A stretch of 64,000 bases of DNA from assembly GCF_003315615.1 (NCBI RefSeq), contig NZ_PDCH01000001.1, positions 124,001 to 188,000 on the forward strand, read 5' to 3'. Each line of letters opens with the position of its first letter. Position 1 is the stretch's first letter. The notes under the pieces were generated by a model that did no database searches, had not been told where the DNA came from, and saw only the letters and a program-made list of their open reading frames with translations. The stretch comes from Bifidobacterium xylocopae. GTDB lineage: Bacteria > Actinomycetota > Actinomycetes > Actinomycetales > Bifidobacteriaceae. Made by a program: the position numbers and the translations under genes. Below, in pieces: positions 42,118-50,931 of this stretch.

Positions 42118-43146
42118 ATGGACGCGGTTACTGTCGCGGGCGTGGACTGTGGTACCAACTCAATCAGGCTCCTGCTGGCAAAGGTGGACCATACCGGTCT
42201 GCATCCACTTGCCCCCCGTCTCATGCGCGTCATCCGCCTGGGGGAGGGTGTGGACCGCAATCGCCGCTTTTCCGACCAGGCTCTGGAGCGTGCCTGGCGG
42301 GCCGCCCGGGAATTCAAACAGGTTCTGGATGGTCGGCCTGTCGATGCCCTGCGGTTCGTCGCTACGTCGGCCAGTCGCGACGCCGCCAACCGTGACGAGT
42401 TCGAGGAAGGCATCCAATCCATCCTGGGCGTGCGACCGGAGGTGATTGCCGGTTCCGAGGAGGCCCGGCTGAGCTTCCTGGGGGCTGTGAGCGTCATGCA
42501 GGCCATCCGACAGCCCGCGGGTCTTCCTGAGCCCCCTTACCTGGTCACCGATCTGGGTGGTGGATCCACGGAGCTGGTCATGGGAGGCGATGGCCGCCGG
42601 TCCCCGGTCGACGAAGCGGGTGCCGCCTATTCGATGGATATCGGTTCGGTGCGTATGACCGAGCGGCACCTGCTCTCCGATCCACCCACCGCCGAGCAGA
42701 TCCGAGCCGCCCTGGAGGACATCGACCGGCATGTCGATGCCGCCTTCGAGGCGGTGCCCGTCAGGGAGGTCAGGACACTCATCGGGGTTTCGGGCACGGT
42801 CACGACGATGAGCGCCCTGGCTATGGGGCTCGAAGCCTACGACCCCCGTATGGTGGATGGTTCCAGGGTGAGGGTGTCCGAAATACGCCGAGTTGTCGGG
42901 CGGATCCTGGCCATGAACAGGCAGGAGCGGGCGGGGCTCAAGGCCATACATCCGGGCCGTGTGGATGTGATAGGCGGGGGTGCTTTGGTCCTGGACCGGC
43001 TGTTGGACCGGCTGCGGCGGGAGGCGCCTGGTCTGGGCACGGATTTCGTGGCATCGGAGCACGGATTGTTGGATGGCATCGTCCTCGACCTTGGTCGGAG
43101 GCTCCTGGAGGGAGGGCCGTCCCCCTGTTCAGCTCATGGGGTATAG
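42118..43146 (+). CDS. ppx: Ppx/GppA-type exopolyphosphatase
   Basis: This 342-residue protein of the ASKHA superfamily degrades polyphosphate or (p)ppGpp-type compounds. It has AGVDCGTNSIRLLLAKV (phosphate loop 1), RFVATSASRDAANRDEFE, GSEEARLSFLGAV, LVTDLGGGSTELVMGGDGR (phosphate 2) and GVSGTVTTMSALAMGL. RVDVIGGGALVLDRLLDRL follows. It is shorter than E. coli Ppx, lacking the C-terminal HD-like half, as is common in actinobacteria. ATG 42118 has AGGGG about eight bases upstream; an in-frame GTG at 42109 is also possible. It ends 16 bp before the tRNA. Confidence 0.93.
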   Translation: MDAVTVAGVDCGTNSIRLLLAKVDHTGLHPLAPRLMRVIRLGEGVDRNRRFSDQALERAWRAAREFKQVLDGRPVDALRFVATSASRDAANRDEFEEGIQSILGVRPEVIAGSEEARLSFLGAVSVMQAIRQPAGLPEPPYLVTDLGGGSTELVMGGDGRRSPVDEAGAAYSMDIGSVRMTERHLLSDPPTAEQIRAALEDIDRHVDAAFEAVPVREVRTLIGVSGTVTTMSALAMGLEAYDPRMVDGSRVRVSEIRRVVGRILAMNRQERAGLKAIHPGRVDVIGGGALVLDRLLDRLRREAPGLGTDFVASEHGLLDGIVLDLGRRLLEGGPSPCSAHGV

Positions 43147-43162
43147 TGACCCCATGAGCCAG

Positions 43163-43245
43163 GCCCCGGTGGCGGAACGGTAGACGCAGCGGACTTAAAA
43201 TCCGCCGCCCTTGCGGGCGTGTGGGTTCGATACCCACCCGGGGCA
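43163..43245 (+). tRNA. tRNA-Leu (TAA anticodon)
   Basis: The acceptor stem GCCCCGG/CCGGGGC with discriminator A encloses a D-arm, anticodon stem GCGGA/TCCGC and loop CTTAAAA with anticodon TAA. A class II variable arm (CGCCCTTGCGGGCG) and TGGGTTCGATACCCA follow. The anticodon reads UUA, which is scarce in this high-GC genome. CCA is not encoded. Confidence 0.95.
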
Positions 43246-43334
43246 CGTCGGCGACCGGCAGGGTCGGTTCGCGATTGGTAAGGAATGATGAGAACCGGTA
43301 TCCTGGGTTTGAATCGCAAGTACGGAGGACAGTC

Positions 43335-43742
43335 ATGACAGCAGAGGGCATGCCGGAGGTCAACGCCGACTTCGGCGCGTATCCGACCGTTGAATTCACG
43401 GGCGACGCACCGAACGGGCTTCGGGTGGCCGAGTTGGTGGAGGGCGATGGCCCGCTCGTTCGCAAGGGCGACACAATCACCGTCAACTACCACGGTCTGG
43501 TCTGGGGTTCGGATTCGCCGTTCGATTCGTCCTTCGATCGTCATCAGCCCGCCTCCTTCGCCATCGGCGTTGGGCAGGTGATCAAGGGCTGGGACCAGAG
43601 TTTGCCGGGCCACAATGTAGGCTCCCGGCTCGTGGTGTCCATTCCTCCTCAGTATGGCTATGGGACCCGGGGAATGCCCCAGGCGGGCATCGGAGGTGAG
43701 GACACGCTTGTCTTTGTGGTGGATATCATCTCCACCCGTTGA
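43335..43742 (+). CDS. FKBP-type peptidyl-prolyl cis-trans isomerase
   Basis: This 135-residue protein is a single FKBP domain with a short N-terminus. Landmarks are ELVEGDGPLVRKGDTITVNYHGLVW (given here as separate blocks VRKGDTITV and YHGLVWG), FDSSFDRH, FAIGVGQVIKGWDQSLPG, GSRLVVSIPPQYGYG and the end DTLVFVVDIIS. It lacks a signal peptide and is likely cytoplasmic. It catalyses proline isomerisation in protein folding. GGAGGAC lies just before ATG 43335. A classical terminator follows. Confidence 0.93.
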   Translation: MTAEGMPEVNADFGAYPTVEFTGDAPNGLRVAELVEGDGPLVRKGDTITVNYHGLVWGSDSPFDSSFDRHQPASFAIGVGQVIKGWDQSLPGHNVGSRLVVSIPPQYGYGTRGMPQAGIGGEDTLVFVVDIISTR

Positions 43743-43757
43743 CATCCTGACCGTCGG

Positions 43758-43783
43758 GCGCCGGTCAGTACCGGCGCTTTTTT
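43758..43783 (+). terminator. Rho-independent terminator after the FKBP gene
   Basis: An 8-bp stem GCGCCGGT/ACCGGCGC (43758-43765 and 43770-43777) with a 4-nt loop is followed by six T. This is a classical intrinsic terminator. Confidence 0.92.
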
Positions 43784-43959
43784 GATATTCATCCGAACCG
43801 TGCGCAGATGCCCGGGGGGCGAATGTGGCGGGGGCGGCATGGAACACGCCGTAGGGGGACAACAAACCGTGATGTCACCGGCCGTAGGGCGATGACATCG
43901 GAAGCGTTTAGGGAGCGCTCGCGATAAGCGTTCATACGTGAACAGCAAAGGAGAACATG

Positions 43960-44439
43960 ATGGCTGAAGAACAGACTATTCTGCTCACCCAGGAGGCTTA
44001 CGACAAGCTGCAGGACGAGCTCAAGCACCGGCAGGGGGAGTACCGGGATGAGATCACCGAGCGCATCGCCGCTGCGCGCGCCGAGGGAGACCTGAGCGAG
44101 AACGGTGGCTACCAGGCCGCACGTGAGGAGCAAGGCAAGAACGAGGGACGAATCAATGAGCTGATCGTCAAGCTGCGCAACGCCAAGATCCTGACGGCCC
44201 CCAAAGCGGGTACGGTCGGCAACGGCTCGGTCGTGACGCTGACCCTGGCCGGCAGCGACCAGGTCTATGTGCTGGGATCACGTGATATAGCCGTGGCCAC
44301 CGATTATGACGTGATCAGCCCGGAGTCGCCGATTGGGGCGGCGATCATGGGCCATAAGAAGGGGGACGAAGTTTCATACGCCGCACCATCCGGCAAGGAG
44401 ATCAAGGTGACGGTCAAGGACGCACAGCCTCTGAAGTGA
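43960..44439 (+). CDS. greA: Transcription elongation factor GreA
   Basis: This 159-residue protein has the GreA two-domain plan. An N-terminal coiled coil includes LTQEAYDKLQDELKHRQGEY and ITERIAAARAEGDLSENGGY (the DLSEN-type acidic tip that acts in the RNA polymerase secondary channel). The C-terminal FKBP-like domain has YVLGSRDIAVAT and ISPESPIGAAIMGHKKGD. It promotes transcript cleavage and restart of stalled polymerase. Two adjacent ATGs (43957 and 43960) exist; the second has better spacing to AAAGGAG. Confidence 0.96.
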   Translation: MAEEQTILLTQEAYDKLQDELKHRQGEYRDEITERIAAARAEGDLSENGGYQAAREEQGKNEGRINELIVKLRNAKILTAPKAGTVGNGSVVTLTLAGSDQVYVLGSRDIAVATDYDVISPESPIGAAIMGHKKGDEVSYAAPSGKEIKVTVKDAQPLK

Positions 44440-44536
44440 CCAACCGGGGCCTAACGGCCCTGGGGAATGCCATCAATGCCATTGACGGGGTCCGGCCGTA
44501 GGTACCGCGCATGTAGGGCCAACGGATGTCCTTCCG

Positions 44537-45433
44537 TCACATCAGATGGCAGGTCACCAGATAGATAGCCACCACATGGCAGGCGTAGCCGGCGACAGTG
44601 CCGCAGTGGAAGATTTCATGGAATCCAAAGGTCCGTGGCCAGGGGTCCGGCATACGTAGGGCATAGACGATGGCACCAGCGATATAGCACAGGCCGCCGG
44701 CTATGAGCAGCCAGACCACCGCTGGGCCGGCGGCGGCCGAACGCCAGAACAGGTCCAGGAAGGCCACCCCGGCCACACCGAAGATCACATAGACGGAAGT
44801 GTAGAGCCAGCGTGGTGCGCTGATCCAGACCACATGGATGAACATGACCACCAGTGTGGCAGACCAGATGCCGAACAGGATGACCTTGCGCCAGAAATGG
44901 TCCAGAGCGAAGGAGACCGGTGTATAGGTGCCGGCGATCAGCAGAAAGATATTGACATGGTCCAGCCGCCGCAGGACGTCTGTGACGCGTGGGGACCAGT
45001 CACCCAGGTGGTAGAGGGCCGAGTTGCCGAACAGGGCGATCGAGCTCAGCATGAAGACCGCACAGGCCCACTTGAGTCCCGTCCCTGGTGCGATGCAGAT
45101 GAGCACGATGCCTGATGCCATCGCCAATGGCGTGGCGGCGGCATGAATCCAACCGCGCATCAGGGGTTTGGGTCGGCCGTGCACGTCCAAGCGTACCTTG
45201 CGTGCGATTGCAGCGATGGGGCTGCCTGCGATCCGTGGGGCACCACTTCCTGTAGCGTTTGCGGCCCGGTTTGAGCCTTCCCTGGCATTGGCCTGTTTGC
45301 CTACCCCGGAATCCTTCGGATACGCTTCATGGTCCGGTTCGCTCCAGTGCCGGGCATCCGGCAGCGCTCGTCGACCTTGGCTGCGTTCGACCATACCGCG
45401 TTCATCGGTTCCCTTTCCGGGTGTTTCGGCCAT
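44537..45433 (-). CDS. Hemolysin III family (YqfA-like) membrane protein
   Basis: This 298-residue protein has seven membrane helices in the C-terminal 210 residues: RGWIHAAATPLAMASGIVLI, FMLSSIALFGNSALYHLGDW, DHVNIFLLIAGTYTPVSFAL and more. The conserved YHLGDW...LRRLDH and HEIFHCGTVAGYACH carry the metal-binding His set of the PAQR/HlyIII (CREST) superfamily. The N-terminal 85 residues are a polar, unconserved extension. Haemolysis has been shown for few members. A role in membrane or lipid homeostasis is more likely. GGAG lies before ATG 45433. Confidence 0.9.
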   Translation of the reverse strand: MAETPGKGTDERGMVERSQGRRALPDARHWSEPDHEAYPKDSGVGKQANAREGSNRAANATGSGAPRIAGSPIAAIARKVRLDVHGRPKPLMRGWIHAAATPLAMASGIVLICIAPGTGLKWACAVFMLSSIALFGNSALYHLGDWSPRVTDVLRRLDHVNIFLLIAGTYTPVSFALDHFWRKVILFGIWSATLVVMFIHVVWISAPRWLYTSVYVIFGVAGVAFLDLFWRSAAAGPAVVWLLIAGGLCYIAGAIVYALRMPDPWPRTFGFHEIFHCGTVAGYACHVVAIYLVTCHLM

Positions 45434-45603
45434 CCTTCTCCTAGCTCCTTGGTGCCCCCGCTCGGTCGACAACCCGGGCATGCCTGTTCGTCTTCAGTCT
45501 ATCGCCAGGCGTTCACCGGTCTGCAGGTCAGGTCGTTCCCGGCGTTCAGCCCATGGAGACGGGGCCTGTCGCGTGGGTGCCCCGCTTGGCTATGATGTTG
45601 GCT

Positions 45604-47106
45604 ATGGCTGATTTTTCCGAGATACTCGCAAGCTTTCAGGACTTTGACGAGGCCGACCGCGAGTGGCTCCACCTGCTCGTGGCAGACTGGCAGGTGGTCG
45701 CCGATCTGTGCTTCGCTGACCTCCTGCTCCTGCTGCGCCGCAAGGATGGACGCTATGTGGTGGCCGAACAGTGCAGACCATCCACTGTCATGTCCCTGCG
45801 TACCGAGGACGTGGTCGGTGACCTGCTTCCCGAGGAGCGCAAGGCTGAGTTGGATGCGGCCATGGATGCCAGGACCGTGCTCCGGTCGAACAAGATGCGC
45901 ACGATAGGGAAGGCCACGGTCTGCGACGTGTACGCGCCGGTGCGCCACCAGGGTAAGACACTGGGCCTGGTCGCCCGCGAGACCAATATGGCCACCCGCG
46001 AGTCCAACGGCCGCTATGAGGGGGAGAGCATCAATGCAGGTAAGGCCCTGTTCGAGATGGTCACTCGGGGGCAGTTCCCCTACTCCGATTCGGTCATGAA
46101 CCAGCGGCACAATGCCCGCGTTGCTGACGGGTTCATCATCCTGACCGCCGGCGGAATCGTGCGGTACGCATCACCGAATGCGATTTCCTGCTTCCGTCGC
46201 CTGGGCTCTGTGGAGACCATGCCCGGACAGTACCTGAGCGAGATCGGCACTTCCCTCATCAGGCAGAACGACCCCTTACCCGAGTCCCTGCCTTTGGTGC
46301 TGACCGGTAAGGCGGCTGTGGATTCCGAGCTGGTGGTCAACCGCTCTGCCGTCTCCATGCGTTCCCTGCCCCTGTACGGAGAGGAGGGCCGTGTGGGCGG
46401 CATCGTCCTGTGCCGGGATGTGAGCGAGCTGAGGCGGCGGGAACGCGAGCTGCAGACCAAGGACGCCACGATTTCGGAGATTCACCACAGGGTCAAGAAC
46501 AACCTGCAGACCGTTTCCGCCCTCCTGCGGCTGCAGAGCCGACGGACCAAGTCAGACGAGGTGCGTAAGGAGCTTGAGGAGGCCCAGCGGCGTGTGCAGA
46601 CCATAGCGGTCGTGCACGAAGGCTTGAGCCAGACGGCGGATGAGATCGTGGATTTCGACAAGGTCATCGCCAACCTGCTCAAGCTGAGCGTGGACCTGGC
46701 CACCACTTCCGACCAGCACATCTCCATCTCCTACATCGGCAAGTTCGGCATGATGCCCGCGCAGGACGCCACGCCACTGTCGCTGGTGCTCACCGAGTTG
46801 ATCAACAACGCCGTGGAGCATGGTTTCGAAGGTCGCAAAGAGGGCCACATCACCATATCCGTCGGTCGTGGTGGTGACAACCTGAACGTGGTTGTCGAGG
46901 ACGACGGAAACGGTTACGACACGGAGTCCAACGCCGGACAGGCCCGTCCGTCGGGTTCGGGTCTGGGCACGCAGATCATCAACACATTCGTGACCAATGA
47001 TTTCGGGGGCACCGTGCGGTGGGGTCCCAGGCGGGACGGCGGCACCCGGGTGACCATCGACATCAGGCTGCGTGTCGGGCAGAAGGCCGGGGAAAAAGGC
47101 CGCTGA
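45604..47106 (+). CDS. PdtaS-like sensor histidine kinase (HisKA_2)
   Basis: This 500-residue soluble kinase has an N-terminal GAF-like H_kinase_N domain (residues about 8-150, with ESNGRYEGESINAGKALFEM) and a PAS domain (about 175-285; GGIVRYASPNAISCFRRLG). The HisKA_2 dimerisation motif EIHHRVKNNLQTVSALLRLQ (from about residue 291) has its His in the first part. HATPase_c follows: LVLTELINNAVEHGF, VEDDGNGYDTES and GSGLGTQIINTF. Actinobacterial PdtaS works with PdtaR, an RNA-binding ANTAR regulator, in nutrient stress; no PdtaR is beside it. ATG 45604 has no clear ribosome site. It converges on whiB with a hairpin between. Confidence 0.92.
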   Translation: MADFSEILASFQDFDEADREWLHLLVADWQVVADLCFADLLLLLRRKDGRYVVAEQCRPSTVMSLRTEDVVGDLLPEERKAELDAAMDARTVLRSNKMRTIGKATVCDVYAPVRHQGKTLGLVARETNMATRESNGRYEGESINAGKALFEMVTRGQFPYSDSVMNQRHNARVADGFIILTAGGIVRYASPNAISCFRRLGSVETMPGQYLSEIGTSLIRQNDPLPESLPLVLTGKAAVDSELVVNRSAVSMRSLPLYGEEGRVGGIVLCRDVSELRRRERELQTKDATISEIHHRVKNNLQTVSALLRLQSRRTKSDEVRKELEEAQRRVQTIAVVHEGLSQTADEIVDFDKVIANLLKLSVDLATTSDQHISISYIGKFGMMPAQDATPLSLVLTELINNAVEHGFEGRKEGHITISVGRGGDNLNVVVEDDGNGYDTESNAGQARPSGSGLGTQIINTFVTNDFGGTVRWGPRRDGGTRVTIDIRLRVGQKAGEKGR

Positions 47107-47129
47107 GACCCGCAGCAGGTATGACGACG

Positions 47130-47169
47130 ATGTGGGGGTCGACGACAATCGTGTCGTCGACCCCCACAT
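47130..47169. terminator. Long bidirectional hairpin between the kinase gene and whiB
   Basis: Perfect 17-bp arms (ATGTGGGGGTCGACGAC at 47130-47146 and its complement at 47153-47169) enclose a 6-nt loop. It sits between convergent stops, so it likely ends both transcripts. Confidence 0.8.
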
Positions 47170-47207
47170 GTTGTACAGATTCGTAAAAGTGCCGCCTAAA
47201 TCCCCGT

Positions 47208-47483
47208 TCAGGACTGCTGCATGGCCTGTGTACGCCGGGCCCGCATGGCCCTGCGCTTAAGGGCCCTGCGCTCATCCTCGCTCAGGCCGCCCCATACGCC
47301 ATAATCCTGGTTGGTGTCCAGGGCGCACTTCAGGCAGGCATCTATCACCTCGCAGGTGCGGCACACGGCCTTGGCCTCCTCAATCTGCTGGTAGGCTGCA
47401 CCTGTGTTCCCGACCGGGAAGAAGAGTTCCGGATCCTTGTCGCGGCACGCGGCCTTGGCCCGCCAATCGAATGCGCTGCTCAT
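47208..47483 (-). CDS. whiB: WhiB-family iron-sulfur transcriptional regulator
   Basis: This 91-residue protein has the four cysteines of WhiB: CRDKD, then CRTCEVIDACLKC (C-x2-C-x5-C). GVWGGLSEDERRAL, the sigma-factor-binding/beta-turn motif, and a basic C-terminus KRRAMRARRTQ follow. The 4Fe-4S cluster senses redox or NO, and the protein acts with the primary sigma factor. It is nearest in type to WhiB2/WhmD-like members, which affect septation. ATG 47483 follows an AGGGGAAC site. A perfect TATAAT box lies 45 bp upstream. Confidence 0.95.
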   Translation of the reverse strand: MSSAFDWRAKAACRDKDPELFFPVGNTGAAYQQIEEAKAVCRTCEVIDACLKCALDTNQDYGVWGGLSEDERRALKRRAMRARRTQAMQQS

Positions 47484-47528
47484 GCTTGCTGTTCCCCTGC
47501 CTTCCATCGTCTGTGAAAAATCAAACTT

Positions 47529-47534
47529 ATTATA
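47529..47534 (-). promoter_or_regulatory. -10 box of whiB promoter
   Basis: TATAAT on the minus strand lies in an AT-rich segment 45 bp upstream of the whiB start. No good -35 is seen at 16-18 bp, which may mean that an activator is needed. Confidence 0.6.
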
Positions 47535-47558
47535 GGGAAGCACGATTAGGCCGACTTT

Positions 47559-49472
47559 TCAAGACTTGCTTGCGGATTTGCCTGAGGGCGCGCACTGGAT
47601 GAGGTGGGTGGAACCCCGATTGCGCAGGACGGCCCGCCCAGGTGTAGCAGCGTCTTCGGCACTCATCATGGCCTGCAGTCGGGAAGGAATGCCTGACATC
47701 AGGTCTGTGCCCCGTTCCCCGGAGGGGAACACGACCTGGACAGGGAAAAGTTCTAGGCGGCGTAGGGAACGGACGGATTCAACGGTGAGGACTGTATCGG
47801 TCCCCGGATCCTCTAGCGCCTGCCGGACTTGAACGGCCATGGGCTCCTGGCTCAAGGGTTCCAGCAGTTTGTCGGCCCCATCGACCAGCCAAATCCGGCG
47901 GGGTGGGCCTGGAAGGGCCTCCAGCCCGCATTCGCGCCGGTATTGACGCGGTTTGATGCGACGTTTGCGGAATCCCTGCGAAGACGGTTGCACACAGGTG
48001 AGTTGGAAAGACGTGGAGCTGTCCTGGCCGGACAAGTTGGCCAACTGGGTCTGAACCGTCATCAGGCAGGTGCTCTTGCCTCTGCCGGAACCTCCGATGA
48101 TGGCGATGTTGCCTTGGACCGGCAGAAGGCATGCTGCAATCCCGACACCGTCGTCTTCCAGACCGATCGGCAGGAGGGGATGACCGTCCTGCCAGACTGG
48201 GCGGCCGAGCCGGGACAGGTGGCCGGCCGGCAGCTCCTTAGGCAGTGGTGAGGTGAACAGGGGGGCGGCCGGTTTCATGCCGATGAAGCCGGCGGCCATG
48301 AGTACCTGGTCCACCACCTTGCCGGTCGCCTGGCAGGGGGAGCAGCGAAAGGCCTGCGGGTGCCCACCGGCGCACCAGAAGCCGGCACCGGGCATCTCCG
48401 GGCCGATGTCGGCGGCGCAGCCCGTTCCCAGCAGCTCCATGGATTGGATGGGCTCACGCACCCTTAGGCTGATGTTCAGATTCATGTTCGCCTTCATGTG
48501 GGGGCTCACCTGGCCCATTGGGTTCTGCGTGCAGGCGATCAGATTCATGCGCAGTGACCTGCCCAGTGAGGCGAGCTGAATCAGATGCTCCATGGAGTCA
48601 GGCAGCTGCTGGCGAAGGGCTTGGAATTCGTCGATCACCACAATCAGGCGGGCGGGGGGCACACGCAGGTCGTCGGCGTCACAGGCCCCTTCGGCCGCCA
48701 CGAGACGTTCCCGGTGTTTGAGCTCGCGTTCGATGCCTGCTATGGCCCGGACAGCATGGTCCAGGTCAAGGTCGGAGACCGATCCGGCGGTATGGGGCAG
48801 TCGACTGAGCTGGTTGAAGGCCGATCCGCCTTTGAAGTCCAGGAAGACGAAGTTGAGGCGGCTGGGCGGAATTCGACAGGCCAGTGCCAGGCACCATGCC
48901 TGGAGGAGGACGGATTTACCGGAGCCGGTGGTGCCGGCCACCAGCGCATGGGGGCCCTCCCTGGGCAGATTCAACGCGAAGGGGCCGTCGGCGCATACGC
49001 CTATGACCGCATCCTCGGCTTGTACGTCGGGCCCTGGCTCAAGCCCCTGTGAGAGCCAATGTTGCACGATGCCCTGCCATTGGGCACCGCCGGTCTGCCT
49101 GGCCTTCTGTCCGGGCAGGATATCCTCCAGCGCAGGTGCGGACAGGGACCTGAAGACGTGGCATGGGTCTTCATGGGACGCCTTGGATCCGGGGTCGGCT
49201 GCACTTCCGCACAAGGATGGGTCGGTAGTTGTCCTCCGCTCACGACGTTGCCCAAGGTATCCGGCGAGTGCGACCGCGAGACAGGCTATCAGACTTGGTA
49301 CGAGGAGGGCGGCATAGAGCCAACGGCCTTGGGAGAGCATGATGACGACGAGGCCGACCTGGGCGAAGACGGGTGCTATCTGCCCTACCATACGCAGGGC
49401 TATGATGTGATCTTGGCTTCCGCTGCCTTCAACGGCACCGTCAGGACTGTGCCTTCTTCGTGCTTTCTCCAT
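47559..49472 (-). CDS. EccC-like FtsK/SpoIIIE-domain ATPase
   Basis: This 637-residue protein has two N-terminal helices (residues about 25-70; VGQIAPVFAQVGLVVIML and LLVPSLIACLAVALAGYL). An FtsK/SpoIIIE ATPase follows: Walker A AGTTGSGKSVLLQAWCLAL (about 180-190), FLDFKGGSAFNQL, and Walker B LIVVIDEFQAL. A second, weaker P-loop IIGGSGRGKSTCL is near residue 450. The plan (two helices, then ATPase 1 with RLNFVFLDFKGG, then a second domain) resembles EccC/EssC of type VII secretion rather than FtsK, which would have gamma and four helices. No WXG100 or other esx genes are seen nearby. An in-frame TGA lies just before ATG 49472, so the start is firm. Substrate and partner are unknown. Confidence 0.85.
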   Translation of the reverse strand: MEKARRRHSPDGAVEGSGSQDHIIALRMVGQIAPVFAQVGLVVIMLSQGRWLYAALLVPSLIACLAVALAGYLGQRRERRTTTDPSLCGSAADPGSKASHEDPCHVFRSLSAPALEDILPGQKARQTGGAQWQGIVQHWLSQGLEPGPDVQAEDAVIGVCADGPFALNLPREGPHALVAGTTGSGKSVLLQAWCLALACRIPPSRLNFVFLDFKGGSAFNQLSRLPHTAGSVSDLDLDHAVRAIAGIERELKHRERLVAAEGACDADDLRVPPARLIVVIDEFQALRQQLPDSMEHLIQLASLGRSLRMNLIACTQNPMGQVSPHMKANMNLNISLRVREPIQSMELLGTGCAADIGPEMPGAGFWCAGGHPQAFRCSPCQATGKVVDQVLMAAGFIGMKPAAPLFTSPLPKELPAGHLSRLGRPVWQDGHPLLPIGLEDDGVGIAACLLPVQGNIAIIGGSGRGKSTCLMTVQTQLANLSGQDSSTSFQLTCVQPSSQGFRKRRIKPRQYRRECGLEALPGPPRRIWLVDGADKLLEPLSQEPMAVQVRQALEDPGTDTVLTVESVRSLRRLELFPVQVVFPSGERGTDLMSGIPSRLQAMMSAEDAATPGRAVLRNRGSTHLIQCAPSGKSASKS

Positions 49473-49559
49473 GGGTCACAATCCTGCGCCGCACATACGG
49501 GCAGGTCCAGCCGGACAGCGGTCTGTGGTCGAATGTATCCGGGCCGAGCGGGAATGTGA

Positions 49560-50849
49560 TCACATGCCTCCTACGGTACCGGGTTCATGACGGCCTTCCG
49601 CCAATTGGCCGAAGAGATCAAGGTTACGTTTGTCATTGAGCAGGACAGTGGACCCCAGACCGTCGGGCTCATAATCGGGGTCCGTCCAATATACCGAGCC
49701 GGTTACTCCCTTGGGGCTTGATGCGTCTCGGAAGGCAAGGAGCATGTGGTAGAGGGTCCATGGATTGCTTTCCTCGTCCACGGTGATTGCCCCGAGGGCG
49801 GCCTTGGCCAGTTTGATGTCGGTCGAGGGATTTCTCAGGGTCGCGGGGGAGGCTGCTTTCTGTGCGATCGCCCCGATAACCATCCGTTGGCGCTCGGCTC
49901 TGCCGAAGTCGCCTTTCGGGTCGGCGTATCGCATACGGGAGAAGGCGAGTGCGTTGCCACCGTCCACGTCGTGGCAACCGGCGGTCCAGTTGAGGCCCGA
50001 ATAGGGGTCCTGGACGGTCTGGTCATAGCACAGGTTGACTCCACCGATGGCGTTCACCACCCCTTCCAGTCCACCGAAACTGATCAGGGCTGTGTGGTCG
50101 ATCTTGTTGCCGGTGATGGCTTCCACCCGGCCTGTAAGAGCCGGGTAACCCGACAGATTGGCCACGGCGTTGATCTTCATGCCTTGGCCGTCGAGCGAGA
50201 CGAGTGAGTCGCGGGGCACGGAGACCAAGGACGCCGGACCGCGCTTGGGCTTGGTCAGAACTAGGATCGTGTCGGTACGGAAGCCAGGCGTGTCGTCGGA
50301 TGAACCCGTGCCTTGTGTGCCATCGCGCTCATCCGATCCCAGGATGAGCCATGAAGTGGCAGGGCCTGCGTCCATGCCGGTGAGCATGTCCTTATGCTTG
50401 AGTTGGTGGTCGACCCAGTACCAGCCATAACAGCAGCCTGCCGCTGTCAGGGCGAGTATCAGAACAAGGAGCGCTGCCAGGGTCTTACGGGCACGATGGC
50501 CACCGGACCGCCTGAGGCTGACGGCGGCATGGGGGGTTGCGGGCGGTCTGCCGCCTGCACGTAGCGGGGCGGCTGGTGCCGAGGCTTGCCTTGAAGAGCC
50601 GCTGGAACGTCTGACTGTCCTTCTGGGCGCAGGCGCGGTGGGGCCCGATGCCGAGCGCCTGGGGGAGAAGGCCGGCGGCTCCTGTGCTGATTGTCGGCCG
50701 CCGCGCTTGCGTGCATGGGTGCTCGACCGGACCGGTTGGATGGTCTTGGCTTTACGCGTCTGGCGGCGAAGCTGCTGGGAACTGCTGGATGGCAGGAAGG
50801 AAGGCGGCTCCTCAGTGGGAGACGACTGGCCGTGGCCTCGCTGGTTCAT
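49560..50849 (-). CDS. LytR-CpsA-Psr (LCP) family protein
   Basis: This 429-residue protein has a long basic, Ser/Pro-rich cytoplasmic N-terminus (about 120 residues) and one helix (TLAALLVLILALTAAGCC). The extracytoplasmic LCP domain follows: WLILGSDERDG, RTDTILVLT, VSVPRDSLV, INAVANLSGYP, LEGVVNAIGG and the Arg motif FSRMRYADPKGDFGRAERQR. LCP enzymes transfer glycopolymers such as teichoic acids or cell-wall polysaccharide from lipid carrier to peptidoglycan. It lies 82 bp after the second LCP gene on the same strand. An in-tandem LCP pair beside a large glycosyltransferase suggests a shared polymer pathway. Confidence 0.92.
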   Translation of the reverse strand: MNQRGHGQSSPTEEPPSFLPSSSSQQLRRQTRKAKTIQPVRSSTHARKRGGRQSAQEPPAFSPRRSASGPTAPAPRRTVRRSSGSSRQASAPAAPLRAGGRPPATPHAAVSLRRSGGHRARKTLAALLVLILALTAAGCCYGWYWVDHQLKHKDMLTGMDAGPATSWLILGSDERDGTQGTGSSDDTPGFRTDTILVLTKPKRGPASLVSVPRDSLVSLDGQGMKINAVANLSGYPALTGRVEAITGNKIDHTALISFGGLEGVVNAIGGVNLCYDQTVQDPYSGLNWTAGCHDVDGGNALAFSRMRYADPKGDFGRAERQRMVIGAIAQKAASPATLRNPSTDIKLAKAALGAITVDEESNPWTLYHMLLAFRDASSPKGVTGSVYWTDPDYEPDGLGSTVLLNDKRNLDLFGQLAEGRHEPGTVGGM

Positions 50850-50931
50850 CAGGCTCCATCCCCTTGTCTCGCCCCCGGTTCTCTAGCAATCAGACTTAAC
50901 ATGTCACTTCCGTCAGTCCTTCTGCGCCGGG

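Noticed and set aside
44441-44465. Short hairpin GGGCC-TAAC-GGCCC after greA
   Set aside because: Five-base stem without T-run; could be chance in high-GC sequence.
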